Shown in pieces: positions 1 through 12,100 of a DNA stretch of 64,000 nt. The position numbers were made by a program, and so were the translations under genes. How positions within the stretch are numbered: the first letter of the stretch is position 1; each line of letters starts with the position of its first letter. Below the pieces are notes generated by a model that saw nothing but the letters and a program-made list of their open reading frames with translations, ran no database searches and was not told the DNA's origin. Origin of the DNA: Meandrina meandrites (lineage: Eukaryota > Cnidaria > Anthozoa > Scleractinia > Meandrinidae); NCBI GenBank assembly GCA_963693305.1, contig OY855913.1, positions 20,113,515 to 20,177,514 of the forward strand, read 5' to 3'.

Positions 1-195
1 GCTTGCGAGTCATGCGAGGCAAGCGAGCCATTTCGGTTAGCCTAAATAACACATTGGTTAGCCTAGCAACACTCCGGTTAGCCAAAAAAGCACTTCGGTT
101 AGCCTACAGATCGTATAGGTAGCCTTTTTATTGGTATTTTTAAGTGCCTCGCAGGTCTGCCTCGCATGGCTCGCATGACTCGCTGGCTCGCATAT
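1..195. repeat. Fold-back element with degenerate tandem motif
   Basis: The two ends are inverted copies: a gcgagtcatgcgaggc-like segment near position 5 is mirrored by ggctcgcatgactcgc near 168-183. Between them a motif close to cggttagcct recurs about every 22-24 bp (near 34, 56, 79 and 104). The same ggttaaccgaagtgc-type core appears inside another palindromic element at 45870-46053, so this looks like a dispersed non-autonomous element. The left end may be cut by the window edge. Confidence 0.5.
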
Positions 196-931
196 TGTAC
201 ACACTCGAACCGAATACTGGGAAAAGAAATCAAGTCAACTCAACAAGAAATCGTCGCATAGAACTCAAAGCAAAATACTCCTGGGCCGTTAGAAAGGACT
301 AATTTAAAGCATAAACGAAAGAAACAAATTATATTTGATGCGTTCTATAAGATTTAGTAAACAGAAATCTCTCCATTCTTTAAAACAAAAGGTGTAAACA
401 ATTTTAGACATATAGATATATGTATCGTATATCGTATGTCACGCCAAGATAACGCAATTTTTGTTGAACAATCATTCAGCACAGAAGTTGTCAGTTACTT
501 TTATGTACCCTAATTTTTTGACAAATGTCCTGAAAATTATCAAAGACCCCTTGTGAAACGTCATCGCTTCTGCATGCATCGCGTGCCGTTTATTTTGTGT
601 GTGGTGGCATTAATTTCCTTCATTTTGATGTTTGAGCACCTCTTTCACATTAATTTCCTTTATTGGAAATAAATTTTTCGTTCACTTCACATTAATTAAA
701 GTTGCGCTAATTTCCAATACCTTAATTAACATGAGTGTCAATTTCCTATAATAAGGTAGTTATGGGGTCATATGGAAATATTGCCCACAATTCACAGTGG
801 AAAGTCCTTAATATACTTTGTGCTTTCTGTCTGTGGATAATGTCAACAAACCGAGTGGAGCAGTCTATATGCTAGTTGCTTAGTATAGCTAAAGCACTTA
901 TACTTTCATTGGCTGTAAATATATCTTATTG
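196..931. other. AT-rich 5' flank of THOC5, no gene seen
   Basis: No exon with homology is visible on either strand. There are short repeats of a cacattaatttcctt-like phrase at about 608-690. It should contain the promoter or early exons of THOC5 if these are not outside the window, but I see no convincing core promoter or splice-delimited exon. Confidence 0.4.
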
Positions 932-1027
932 ATGAAATGTGAGGGCGGCTCCAGGAGAAAGTTGCCAAAGGTCTTGACACATAACAAAGATCCCTATCCA
1001 GGGAAACTGGAGTTGAGGGCTGGCCTT
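932..1027 (+). CDS. THOC5: Candidate first coding exon of THOC5
   Basis: An ATG at 932 opens 32 codons that end in phase 0 exactly at a good donor (gtaagt at 1028), and the next certain THOC5 exon at 1146 also starts in phase 0. The peptide begins MKCEGGSRRKLPKVL. It does not resemble the N-terminus of vertebrate THOC5 as I know it, and about 68 residues found there before the conserved LKKLNRLAH motif are not matched. It could be a divergent N-terminus, a chance open frame, or a non-coding stretch. Confidence 0.3.
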
Positions 1028-1145
1028 GTAAGTCTCCAGGGGTAACCATTGTCAGTCATCTCTGTATTATTTTTTTCTGCAAATATAAAAACTGGTTATG
1101 TTGAAGTCAACTTGCACTTGAATTTGTAAATCATTTTGTATTCAG

Positions 1146-4100
1146 GATGCTGACACAAATGAGTCTAGGATTAGGTGCACCCTGCTGTTTACAATCTTGA
1201 AAAAGCTCAACCGTCTTGCTCATATGCGCTGCAAGAAAGCCAGAGAAAGAACTCAAGAGGTTTGTGAATCGTAACCTAACATTTATAACAGGATTAGTAC
1301 CAAGAATGCATAATCAGTGTAAACTTTGGTCATTCACTTATTCAACTCACCATGAGAAGTGAGAGGGATTTATGATGAAAAGTTCCATACTAATGATGCC
1401 ATACAACAGAGATCTGACTGTCTAGTTTGTGTTTGTTTACTAGTTGCATGCAAATGTACAAATTAGTCATGGTCAGTTAGAAACACTACACAGATTGGTT
1501 TAGTGCTTTTATCAGTATAGAACTCTTGCAGACCCTATAATAATTATGTTCGTCAGACAGCATATGGCCAGAACCAAAATTTGCCTGTCGTTGCACATCC
1601 CAACTGTGGCCCGATAATTAAGACAATTTCTTTTAATAACAGTTGACCTTATTACTAACCACCACAGTCTAAAAGCTCAATATAAAGTAAAGAAACAAGC
1701 ACTCCAACATGTAAACAAATCATTTAATATGTTGTACAAGAACTGTTGTGCCTTTCTATTTGCTTTTCTTTAGGCAAAACAAAAGGTGGACAGTCTTCAC
1801 CTGCAATTACAGAACCTTCTTTATGAAGTGATGCACTTGAAAAAAGAAATCACAAAATGCCTTGAGTTCAAGTAAGTGAAGAATCAATTAATATATATTA
1901 ATTTATTTACCTGTATCTTTCTCTGATGAAACTTTAATATTCATGTGGTCATCTTGCTTTAGGTCAAAAGATGAAGAAATAGAACTTGTGTCAGAAGGCG
2001 AATTTTTCAGGGATGCTCCCAAAGAAATATCCAAACCTGTGAGTAACTTTGAAAGTGGTTTTACTAAAAAAGTATAGGTACATTTTCACGGTTTTAAGGT
2101 ATGTCCAGGGCTAGGGGCTTTTACCACTTGGCTTATGGCTAGTAAAATGGTAGTTATCACTAGCTCTTTCAGCTAGCCATAAAACTTCCCATTTAAGTAA
2201 TAACCCAAGTGTTTCTTCTTAGCCACATCAACCAAAATTGGTCCTGGCTGGAATAATAGTACTTGGTCCTAGCAACATGACCACACAACACAAACAACAA
2301 GGACATCCAATTAGCTAGCTATATTTTTGCCCTTTCCCATTTCTCTTCTTCTACTTGTTTACTTTACGGTGTATTTATCTTAAGTTTGTAATGGGCAATT
2401 CCAGAAAATATCCGTACAGTACGACGGACGGCTTTTTGGAATTCCGAAGGCAAGGGGGGGTTCTTTGAACTGGAATTCCGAAGGCATGGAGGGGTACTTA
2501 CGATTGGAATTCCGAAGGCATCAGGGGGTTTCAGATCTGGGATTTCCAGAGGGTACAGACAAGTGATTTTGTGGGCTTTCCTTTTCCTATTCAGGGAACA
2601 AGCTTGAATGAATGTTGTTAATACTCCTATGCACATTTCTGGAATAAAGAGTTGACATTTCCCGACAATAAAAACCATAAATCTGCTTGGAGAAAAACAT
2701 CGCTTCGAACTTCGTAGCTTTGTAACCTGGCAAACATGCAGTTATCAATGACGCGCAGTCCTCCACCGATTGTGTAGCTTGGTTACCAAGTTCGCAAAAG
2801 CTTTGTTTGTCGAGTTGTTTTCGAAGGTTTCGAGAAGGTTCTTGTGTTTTTTGGTGTTTCCTTGTCTTCTAAAGCCGCTTTCCGGTTCCCCACAATTCAA
2901 AAGGTTCGTTTGCAAAAGGTATCTTTATTTTATTCAGCCTATTGCTTAAGTTATGGACAAAATGCCCTCGTATACATGTGTTGCTAAACCGCTCGCGTAC
3001 GCGCGGTAATAAACATCACGTTGAAACTTGCCGTGTCTTTTCAATGTTTAAAATGTTAAAAAGTCAATGATTAGTTTAAAGTCAGTCTTTAGTTTCTTGT
3101 TTATATTGTAAGTTCCAGTACAAACTGCGATCATTAGAAGATTTTGTTGTGTGAAACTTGCCACGGAAAGAAAATTTCGTCGAAAAAACTGTGCTTAAAA
3201 TAATAATAATAATAATAATAATAAATCACTTTATTTAAGTGTCAAATGTATTTTTTACTGAAAAACTACGGTAGGTCTTATTGAATTCAAAAGGTAAATC
3301 CTTAGGGCTTGGCAAAAAACGGAAATTCCGAACGGGAGGGGGGGTTAACGATTATGGAATTCAGAGGGCATGGGGGGGTAATGCATTTTGGAATTTCTGA
3401 AGGCAAGGGGGGGTTAAAATATGGAAGCCGTCCGTCGTTGTGTACGGATATTTTCTGGAATTGCCCAATTTTGGAATGGGATAAATAAATAAAAAATGAA
3501 GCTGGTAACTCAGAAATCTAGCAAGCCACATTGCTGACACTGATATGCTGATCAAAGCAAGGAGAGACAGCTCTTAACTAGTAGCCCTTTTCACGCATTA
3601 CGTGCCGATAATATCATAGGCAATATTATTTTGAAGAATGTTTTTAATTTTCTTTGTCTGTGTTTTAAAGGATGAAACTAAGGAAGATTCTCATAAACTG
3701 ATGTTAGCAAGACTTGATTGGGAATTAGAGCAAAGGAAAAGGTACTCATTAAACTAATCCTTTAATTCACGCTCGAGATCAATATGTTTGTTGTGGTTCA
3801 ATTTTGCCCTTGGGACAGTTTGGTATTTTCCTCTGTTCTGATGTTTGGTAATGTAAAACAAAGGGTAAAACCGAACCACAATATGTTTATTCCTTACAGT
3901 AGTAATATACTGTCAAGAGAACAAGTAGCAAAACAAAGAACATGTAATCAACCACAAGCTGAGATATTGTCTTGATATCTCACTTTTTCTGAAAAGAACA
4001 TTGTAAAAAGGTATACCGGTGGCGAGTGTATTGAATTTATGAGTTCGTGTTAGAAGTTTTGAGTTTGAATTGGAAGTTTTGGGTTCAAGTTAGAATTAGA

Positions 4101-7100
4101 ATTTTGAAAAGAATGGACAGGCCTGAAAAGTTACTGATATCATGGTGGAAGATGAAATCATAAGAAAAAGAAAAGACTACAGCATGGGGTAACATATTCC
4201 CAGTTGGTCACCCACAGAGTTGCTCTTATCAACAAATGAAAGCCAACCACAAGGAAACGAGTGAAACTAACCACAAGCAAACTTGAACTTGATATTTTAA
4301 CATGAACTCAGAATTCTAACTCAAACTTGTAACTCGAACTCAATATTCAAACTCAAAATTCTAACTCGAACTCGAACTCAAGCTCATGAAATGGACAGAC
4401 CCACTAGTGGTAGGGCTCGAAGAAAAACTTGAATTCTGGCTTGCCCTTTAGACAAGCAGCTCTCAAATTTTGCTTGCCCTGGACAACTGCATGCTTGTCT
4501 TGTTTTTCTTTTTTAATGATTAAATCAACAGGTGACATTCCTGGGCCCTTGCCAATTGGGTTAGTGAAAATGAAAACTAAGTTACTTGCCCAATAGGAAA
4601 ATCTACTTATCCTGGACGACCAGACAGCATATTTGTTAAGCCCTAACCGGCAGATATGAAGCAAAGAGTATAAATAATTTGGCTATATTAATTTCCTAGG
4701 AGTTGTTTATACTCAGCAGCTGTTGTGGTGTAGACTGTTCATTGTTGTTCATGGGCTGCTGGGTGGTGAATACATGTATATTTATAATAATAATGATTTG
4801 GTTATTGTTTCAGGTTAGCTAAGCAAAAAGAACAGTTTCTAGAGAAGAAAGAGACGCTAATGAAAGAGATTCACACCAAGAAAGAATTCTTAGACAGTTT
4901 ACAACCAAGACTAGAAAATATTTTAAAGGTAACAATAAATGTACTTTTTCTTCACATAAAAAAAATTATTTTTATTAGTACTACACCATAAGGAAATTAA
5001 GGAGTTCCTACACTGCTTTAGCAGACATCTTTGTTTTCAAAATTTTTTAATTTCTGCAAAAAACACAATTCTGGATTCCACAAAATATACCATACTGATG
5101 TTATATCTTTTCAGAGATCTGTGAAGCATTTTTGATTGGTTGTTATACAGGCACAAAATTTGAAAGCTGAACAACAACCATTTAGAGACGCTATACAGAT
5201 TTACGTTATGTAACATCATCATCCATGGAGTTTCTTTTTACCCTAAATTGAGGTAATTTAAGAAAGATTCTTTCAAACAATCAGTTATTCCACCTAGACC
5301 AGCTGCCTACTTTGAATGTTATTGAAGCCCCTCAAGGTAACGTTACATCAGTTCCAACTCAAAGGATTGCAGGAGCTTGATAGCTTGTTGGTCCAGCTTC
5401 TTTAGCATCCCCTTTCAGTGTTCTCCAAATCAGGCGGTAACTGGTAAAATTTACCGCTTGCAGCACCACTCTTTACCGCCTAAAACTGCTTAAAAATGTT
5501 GAAAATTCAACAGGTAATAACAAAGTAACGCCATTCGTTGCACCAATGCAGTTGTGATCAAAAATAACTGATAGAGTAGGTAGAAAATAAACAGCGAAAA
5601 TGCAATATTAATTTACAACTTTGTGCCAGTAAAGATGAAACGAGAGCGTCGATTTTCAAGTACTACATCATGTAAGCGACAGCAAGTATATCTCCTTTAA
5701 ACACTGGAAGAAAATTTTATACAACTTTTTCTTAGGATATGTAAAAAGACGACAGCATAGGGCAACACTAGAAAACAGCTGAGATTCACCAGTAGTTCTT
5801 TACCGGTTTGAAAAGTTCTTTTACCTGCTGTGCTGAAAACTAGGGAGAACACTGCCTTTTTACTACCCCTTTTGGATAGGGTGGGTGAAGAGACTGACAG
5901 GCACTGTGAGAGTAAAGTGCCTTGCACAAGGACATAGCATAATGACCCCAGCCAGCACTCAAACCCTGACCTTTCAATTCAGAGTACAGTGTGCTATTTA
6001 TTACACCACCACCTTAATAATTTCACCCCTCTCTTCCTATAGGCTACTCAACCTGTACAAGAATACATGAACATGCCGTTAGATGCTCAACGTGTACAGC
6101 ATGAAACTGCTCAATATCTTCCCCAGCCTCTGTACATTCTGTATGTCCAGGCCTCAGCTTACAATGAAGCATGCGATCCTCATTTGGAAGTCAAGATCTT
6201 GGGTGATTTGGATATTGCCAAAGCTGCCAAGGAGGCGAAAACTACAGTAATAGGTTTGTGTTCGAATACTGGAAAGGTATCGTTTAAAAGACACTGCAGA
6301 TGCTTATTTTAACATGGTTTTGTGTAGTTAAAAATAACAAATTTTTATTTGCTTGTAGATGATGACAGTGATTCAGATCAGGAAAACGCTGAGGGACACA
6401 AAAGGGTGAGTCAGAACACATCACAATTCACATTTATTGGTATTACTGTGTATTGTGATTATCTTGACCCTACAGTTGATATTGCTCCAGGGATATTATA
6501 AGAACATGACAAAGGTCCTTCATGGCCAATCTCTTGCATATCTACTGTTCTCAAACTCATTAATAATTCCTCAAGTTAAAACAAAGAAAATCATAACTGT
6601 GAAGGAGGTTTGGATATCTGGCCTTAATTAGCATACATTTTTACAATGTTATTTCTCCGTTTACTCCTTAGTCTTTGTTTCGATTGAGATAATATATCAA
6701 ACACTTGAGTCAGTGTTTCATCTGCTATCCAAACACCTCAAATTTTGTCAAAAATACACCACTATGCGTTGTATTTTCAGCTCTCTTCCTGGGGTTTTGA
6801 TATCGAGATGAAACACTGTTTCTCGTGTTTGATATATTACATCAAGGAGAATACATTTAATGAAAGCAGCTCAAGACATACATGATGATGATAGTTACTA
6901 ACAGTCGTTTTGCATTTTTTGTTTCAGTCAAAACATAGGAGAAAAAAGGAAGAAGCTCGTTTAGAGGAGAAAAGAAAACTATTGCTTAAGAAACATCCAC
7001 TTCAAATTCTGGTACAAGTTCGTTGTAAAGGTTAGTTTTGTGTCAACACAACTTTCTAGGTTGAGATTAAGTCTGGTTCCCAGACTGTTGACGTCTAAAG

Positions 7101-9140
7101 CAGCATCTCAAGATCTAGAGGCCCGTAATGCATAGTTTTGTTCCTATAAACCAATCTGAAACAAACTAAACTAAAACACTAAATTTCCATGATATGGGTC
7201 AGTTCCAATAGGCATGGTTGAAGGGTGACTTTGAAGCAGAATTTAATGTTTAATTCCTGATTTAGACCAGAAAGAACAAGATTAGAAATGACTTTAGGAA
7301 ATAATTTAAATTTAGTGTAAAATGGCTATTACACTTAGCACCAAAGAAGTTTTGTCATTTTCACTTTCAGACAAAGCAACGGTTGACTTGTTGTTTTCCT
7401 TTTTGCCGACCTTCGACACTGTCGTGGTATCACCATCATTGTCTTTAAATGAAGCAATACCAGGACCTGTGTTGGCAAACAGGTATGCTCTTGTACAAAT
7501 TGTAGGGGGGGGGGGGGGGGGGGAGGGGCAAGGGGCAAGGGGGCTCATCTTCCTGCAAAAAACAGGGGGCTTCTATGTTGCTACATGAAAAAAAACATGC
7601 ATAAATTGGTGAACAACTTAATACCTGCAATGGTTATGAGTTATGAAGAAAGTTGTTAAATAAATACAGTTAAAACTATTTGGCATTGGAAAGGCTGAAA
7701 TCAAAAACCTATGGCAGAGCTGTAATTGAGTAAGGTTAAAATAGGTAGGCAGGCACTTTGGGATCTGGCTACATGCAGTTACAGTAGCTCCTTATGCCTA
7801 CAGACCTGTGTATGTTTTAGAAGCTAAGAGGCACTCACTCAATAAATGCATATCAATTTCACAGCTATCTTAGCAGTAAATTATTACAAATGGGGGTGCC
7901 TGCTACAGTACCATAATTAAGCGTGCTTGGTATTTAATAGTTTCTTGTTTGTTTGTTTTTTAGTGCACTTCTCTCTCCTGAGTCACTGTTAACCAATCTG
8001 TTTCCTGATGATGATGGCGGCAAGGCACCAAACCCATCAAGTCTATATCAACTTGCTAAAGTCGGGTAAGGAGCAGTATTAACCCTTGAGGATTTTATTT
8101 ATTTTTGTCATCTGTTCACGTTACATGTAGCTCTACTGGATTTGGTCTGGGTTACACTAAGTTTTATTGTGGTTATAAGTTATTACTCAGTGGATTTTAT
8201 GGTTCATTGAATCCAAAAAAATAATTAATCAATTTTCTAAGACAAAACATTCGAATCTGTCAGTGATTTACTCTGCTTCTTGAAAGAAAAGCCAGTCAGT
8301 GTGGAATTAAATGCTATCTTTACATATCCAGCTAGAGCTAATTTCTCAAACTTATTAACCATCTGGATACATGTAGATCTACAAAAAATGCACAATCCTT
8401 ATTAAGTGGTGTTGCCCTTGTTGGCCTTGTTTAATCTCATTATTATAAAAACTTGCATCTTTCTTGCTTGTATGTGTACAGAAAGTAGTTCAACATTTTG
8501 CTAATATGTTGACTTGTTTATGTTCTTCCAGAATCACCACTTTTGCAGATTTTGTCAAAGTAGTGGGCAAGCCCTATATGTGGGTTCAGAGGATTTGTGG
8601 CCTGGACTTTCTACCTGAGGAATTACATGTATGGCAAATGTTATACGGTTTAATTATTCTACTGTGTTCTACTACCATTTTAGATTGGTTGGGGCTGATT
8701 GCAACAAAACGTGCCTTAAGACTTATCAACTGTTTAAAAAACTGAAAATGGTTTGAATATGGTGGACTGTAACTACATCAGCCATCAGGTTGTGGGTGAA
8801 AGAGAACTTGACCTCAGTGTAAACAGCTTCACAATTTGCCAGCCATAAACTAATGTCTATCTTTATTGAGTTATTATTTTAAACTGATGAGGCATCACAC
8901 AAATTTTTTAACCAAACAGGCCAGAACACAACACCAGGGAATACACCCGCCACTCTTTTTGTAAAATGATGTGGCTTCTTAAACATCCCCTACTAATTTG
9001 GGATGAAGAGGTGTAGAAGACAGGACCAGTGGCTTAATGTCATCACCCAATGATGTGATCATCTCAATTGAGACAAGCTGCTTCTGCTTGACCCAATTGT
9101 CTCAATTGCTACTGCAAAAAAATAAAATAAAAAACAGTTG

Positions 9141-9182
<42 letters not shown>

Positions 9183-12100
9183 ATGATAATGATGACGATG
9201 ATAAGAAACATCAAGCTACAAATTCTGCTAACCAAACTGTCTGAATATTTTCAATATTCAGGATCTTTTGCTTTGTCATACTGCTTGTAGTCCCTTTATC
9301 CCAAAGCTTGACCATGGGTTGTTAAAACAGCTTTGAGGGGTTTTGGATAATCGGGCTAATCATCACTACCCCTTCACCACCCTCTTCTCTTCTTGCCCGC
9401 CCCTTGTATCTCCCTAAATGGTACTCGAAAAACAAATTATTTTGAGACAGAAAGGGTCTGCAAGCAGTCTAATTGTTACAAATAAATTAACAGTTGGATA
9501 TTTTAACTCAGTCCAATGTCGCACATCTTTTGTCACAGGAAGTTGTACCAAAGTCATCTGTAAGTTTGTCTCACATGGAGGCAACAATCAAAGCCATCAG
9601 AGGCAGAATCTTGGCCAGACTTGCTCTCCAACAGCAACTGACCTCTTTAGGTAGGCATGGATACCGGAAGTGACTTTCACAATCACTTGATGTTGTCTAT
9701 ATCCATTGTTTGCTGGCAGGTCAATCTCTTAACAGATACTGTAGTGACTACTCTTTTTTCACAACTTTTAACTCAACCCTCATCTTTTTTCTAGTCCGAT
9801 TCTTTCAGTTAGAATAATTTAATATAATATGATCTTGGTTATAAGGCATTGGCTTGTTCAGTTTCATTAGGGGTTTTGAATGGACAGAGGTGGGGGATGG
9901 GTGAAAGCTTATATCCGTTTGGAGGGGGAATTCCACACTAATTGCGACTTGACGAGTTTACATTATACACATTTTCAGAGGGTCTGACGATTCCAGGAAA
10001 CAAGAATTCTCTTCAAATGTTCCCAAGCAAGATATCAGCAAGATTGTCTTCATGGCAACCAGCAACATTTGAAGAATTTCTGGTATGGACATTTATTTCT
10101 AGGCGAATTTTCCACCCGTTGAAGTTACCCAAAACCACAAAATTCCGAAAAATTTAATAACCCTCTCCTCCCCTCCTCAAAGAAAGTCCAAATCTCAGTG
10201 GAAAAATGCTTTAAGCCCATTGATGTTATGCCCCCTGAAAATAAACGTTTGGTTGGCAAACTTTCTTCCAATAATTATTATTTATTATTCTCAGTATTTT
10301 CGGAGAATATTTGGTGACCATAAGGCTTGTTCTGTGGTTTATTTCATTGTACATGAAAAGTTTGATCATACGGCATTCTTCTGTACACCTAAACGTTTTC
10401 AGATGCAAAATTCACTCCGAATTTAGCCCAACCATGCGTGTTTGATAGGTCTAAAATACGCCCCTTCGAAAACAAGCCTTCTAGAGAATAAACCCACTGA
10501 AAATAAAAGTCCGTTTAGAACGATTATCAGTTGAGTGTGGAAAGTAATTCGGGTTTGCATTGGTTTTGCATTACTACACTTAGTGACTGGTTTTAAGGTG
10601 TCTCTCTACAGTTTTTTTCTGGACCATACCAAACATTTTCATTTGGCCGTTTAGCAAACTTTCCGGACTCGGATCGATGTGAAATTTACACCAGATATTG
10701 GAATTGGATTGAAGTTTGATATGATATATTTTTTAGGAAAATCGATATTTCCATGGCAACGACAAACAGAAAAACAAATAAAATATTCAAATCAATGTTT
10801 TTTACATTCCATCTTGATAAATACAGTTCGTTGCTATTGTTTTCAATATTGTGTTTTTTCCCTCACTCTTTTGCTCACTCGATGGAATGTAAAAAAACAT
10901 TGATTTGAATATTTTAGCATAAATTGCGAACGCTAAATTTGTAACGCAACATTTTCGTCGGTTCGAACGCCTTCTTTAAGGATAACTTTCGACGTGTTCC
11001 AGTAAATCAACGTTAATAAAACTTTGGAATTAAATTCTTTGCATTATCAAGCATGCGTTGCGAAAGTTTTAAAAAAATCGTTGGAGCGGTTTTGGAGATA
11101 TTCGAAAAAGCGCTAAAAGTAGAAAATTTACCAAAAATTACATTGGTAGTGACCGTATGAAAGAATCCAATTCTCGGGATCGCGATAACGAAAATCAACA
11201 AAACTTTCACGGCGACGAAAGATAAGTTAAATGCACATTTTGGTGCTATTTTGAAGTAATTTCATCAGAGCAGTGTCTTCAAATCGGTCCGTTTATCATT
11301 ATAATGCAAAAAGCATGGTTTGAAATATATTTTCGATTTATTCGAAATCAAACATACAGAATTTTTTTATTCTTGCATATTTGATGTGCAGTACACCATA
11401 GTTTCAGATACTGGTGTTAGTTTTTTTACGTCAAATTTTATTTGCGTACAATTCAAGTTTAACTGATATCTTGTTTTTCTGTTTGTCGTTGCCATGGAAA
11501 TATCGATTTTCCTAAAAAATATATTATATCAAACTTCAATCCAATTCCAATATCTGGTGTAAATTTCACATCGATCCGAGTCCGGAAAGTTTGCTAAACG
11601 GCCAAATGAAAATGTTTGGTATGGCCCAGAAAAAACTGTAGAGAGACACCTTATGAAAAAACTCCCGCCACATACTCGACCAATCAGAAGTAAAACCGAA
11701 AACAATCGTGACTCGCTCACGCACGTTTTCCCGCGCTTCCTGCCGGCTTCATGTGATTGCCTCGTGTTTTGATTGGCTCATAGGATTGTCTCTGTCTTTT
11801 GTGACCTGCCAGAGTGATTACCTTGGGTTTGATGTCACGACACTCAATCGAAAATCGCTCTAAGTTTAAAAAGTAAACCTCTTAGAATTTTGTCGTATTT
11901 TAATGATAGTTAAGCAACCCTTTTTATATCCTGTTGATCTAAATGATAGGTTATGTCTCTCTTCCAGGAAAAACCAGAGTTGAAAAGTCTTATTGATGAA
12001 GGCTTCATACAAGAGAGTGACATGCTCTTCCAAGCGGTGTTTGAAAGAAGCAAAGGTTGGTTTTGGACGTTTCTTTTTTTTTTTGGCTAACAGTTAGAGA

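Noticed and set aside
1..130. Regularly spaced short repeats resembling a CRISPR array
   Set aside because: Repeat units are about 10 bp, degenerate, and spaced by a few bases, inside a eukaryotic fold-back element; no cas genes.
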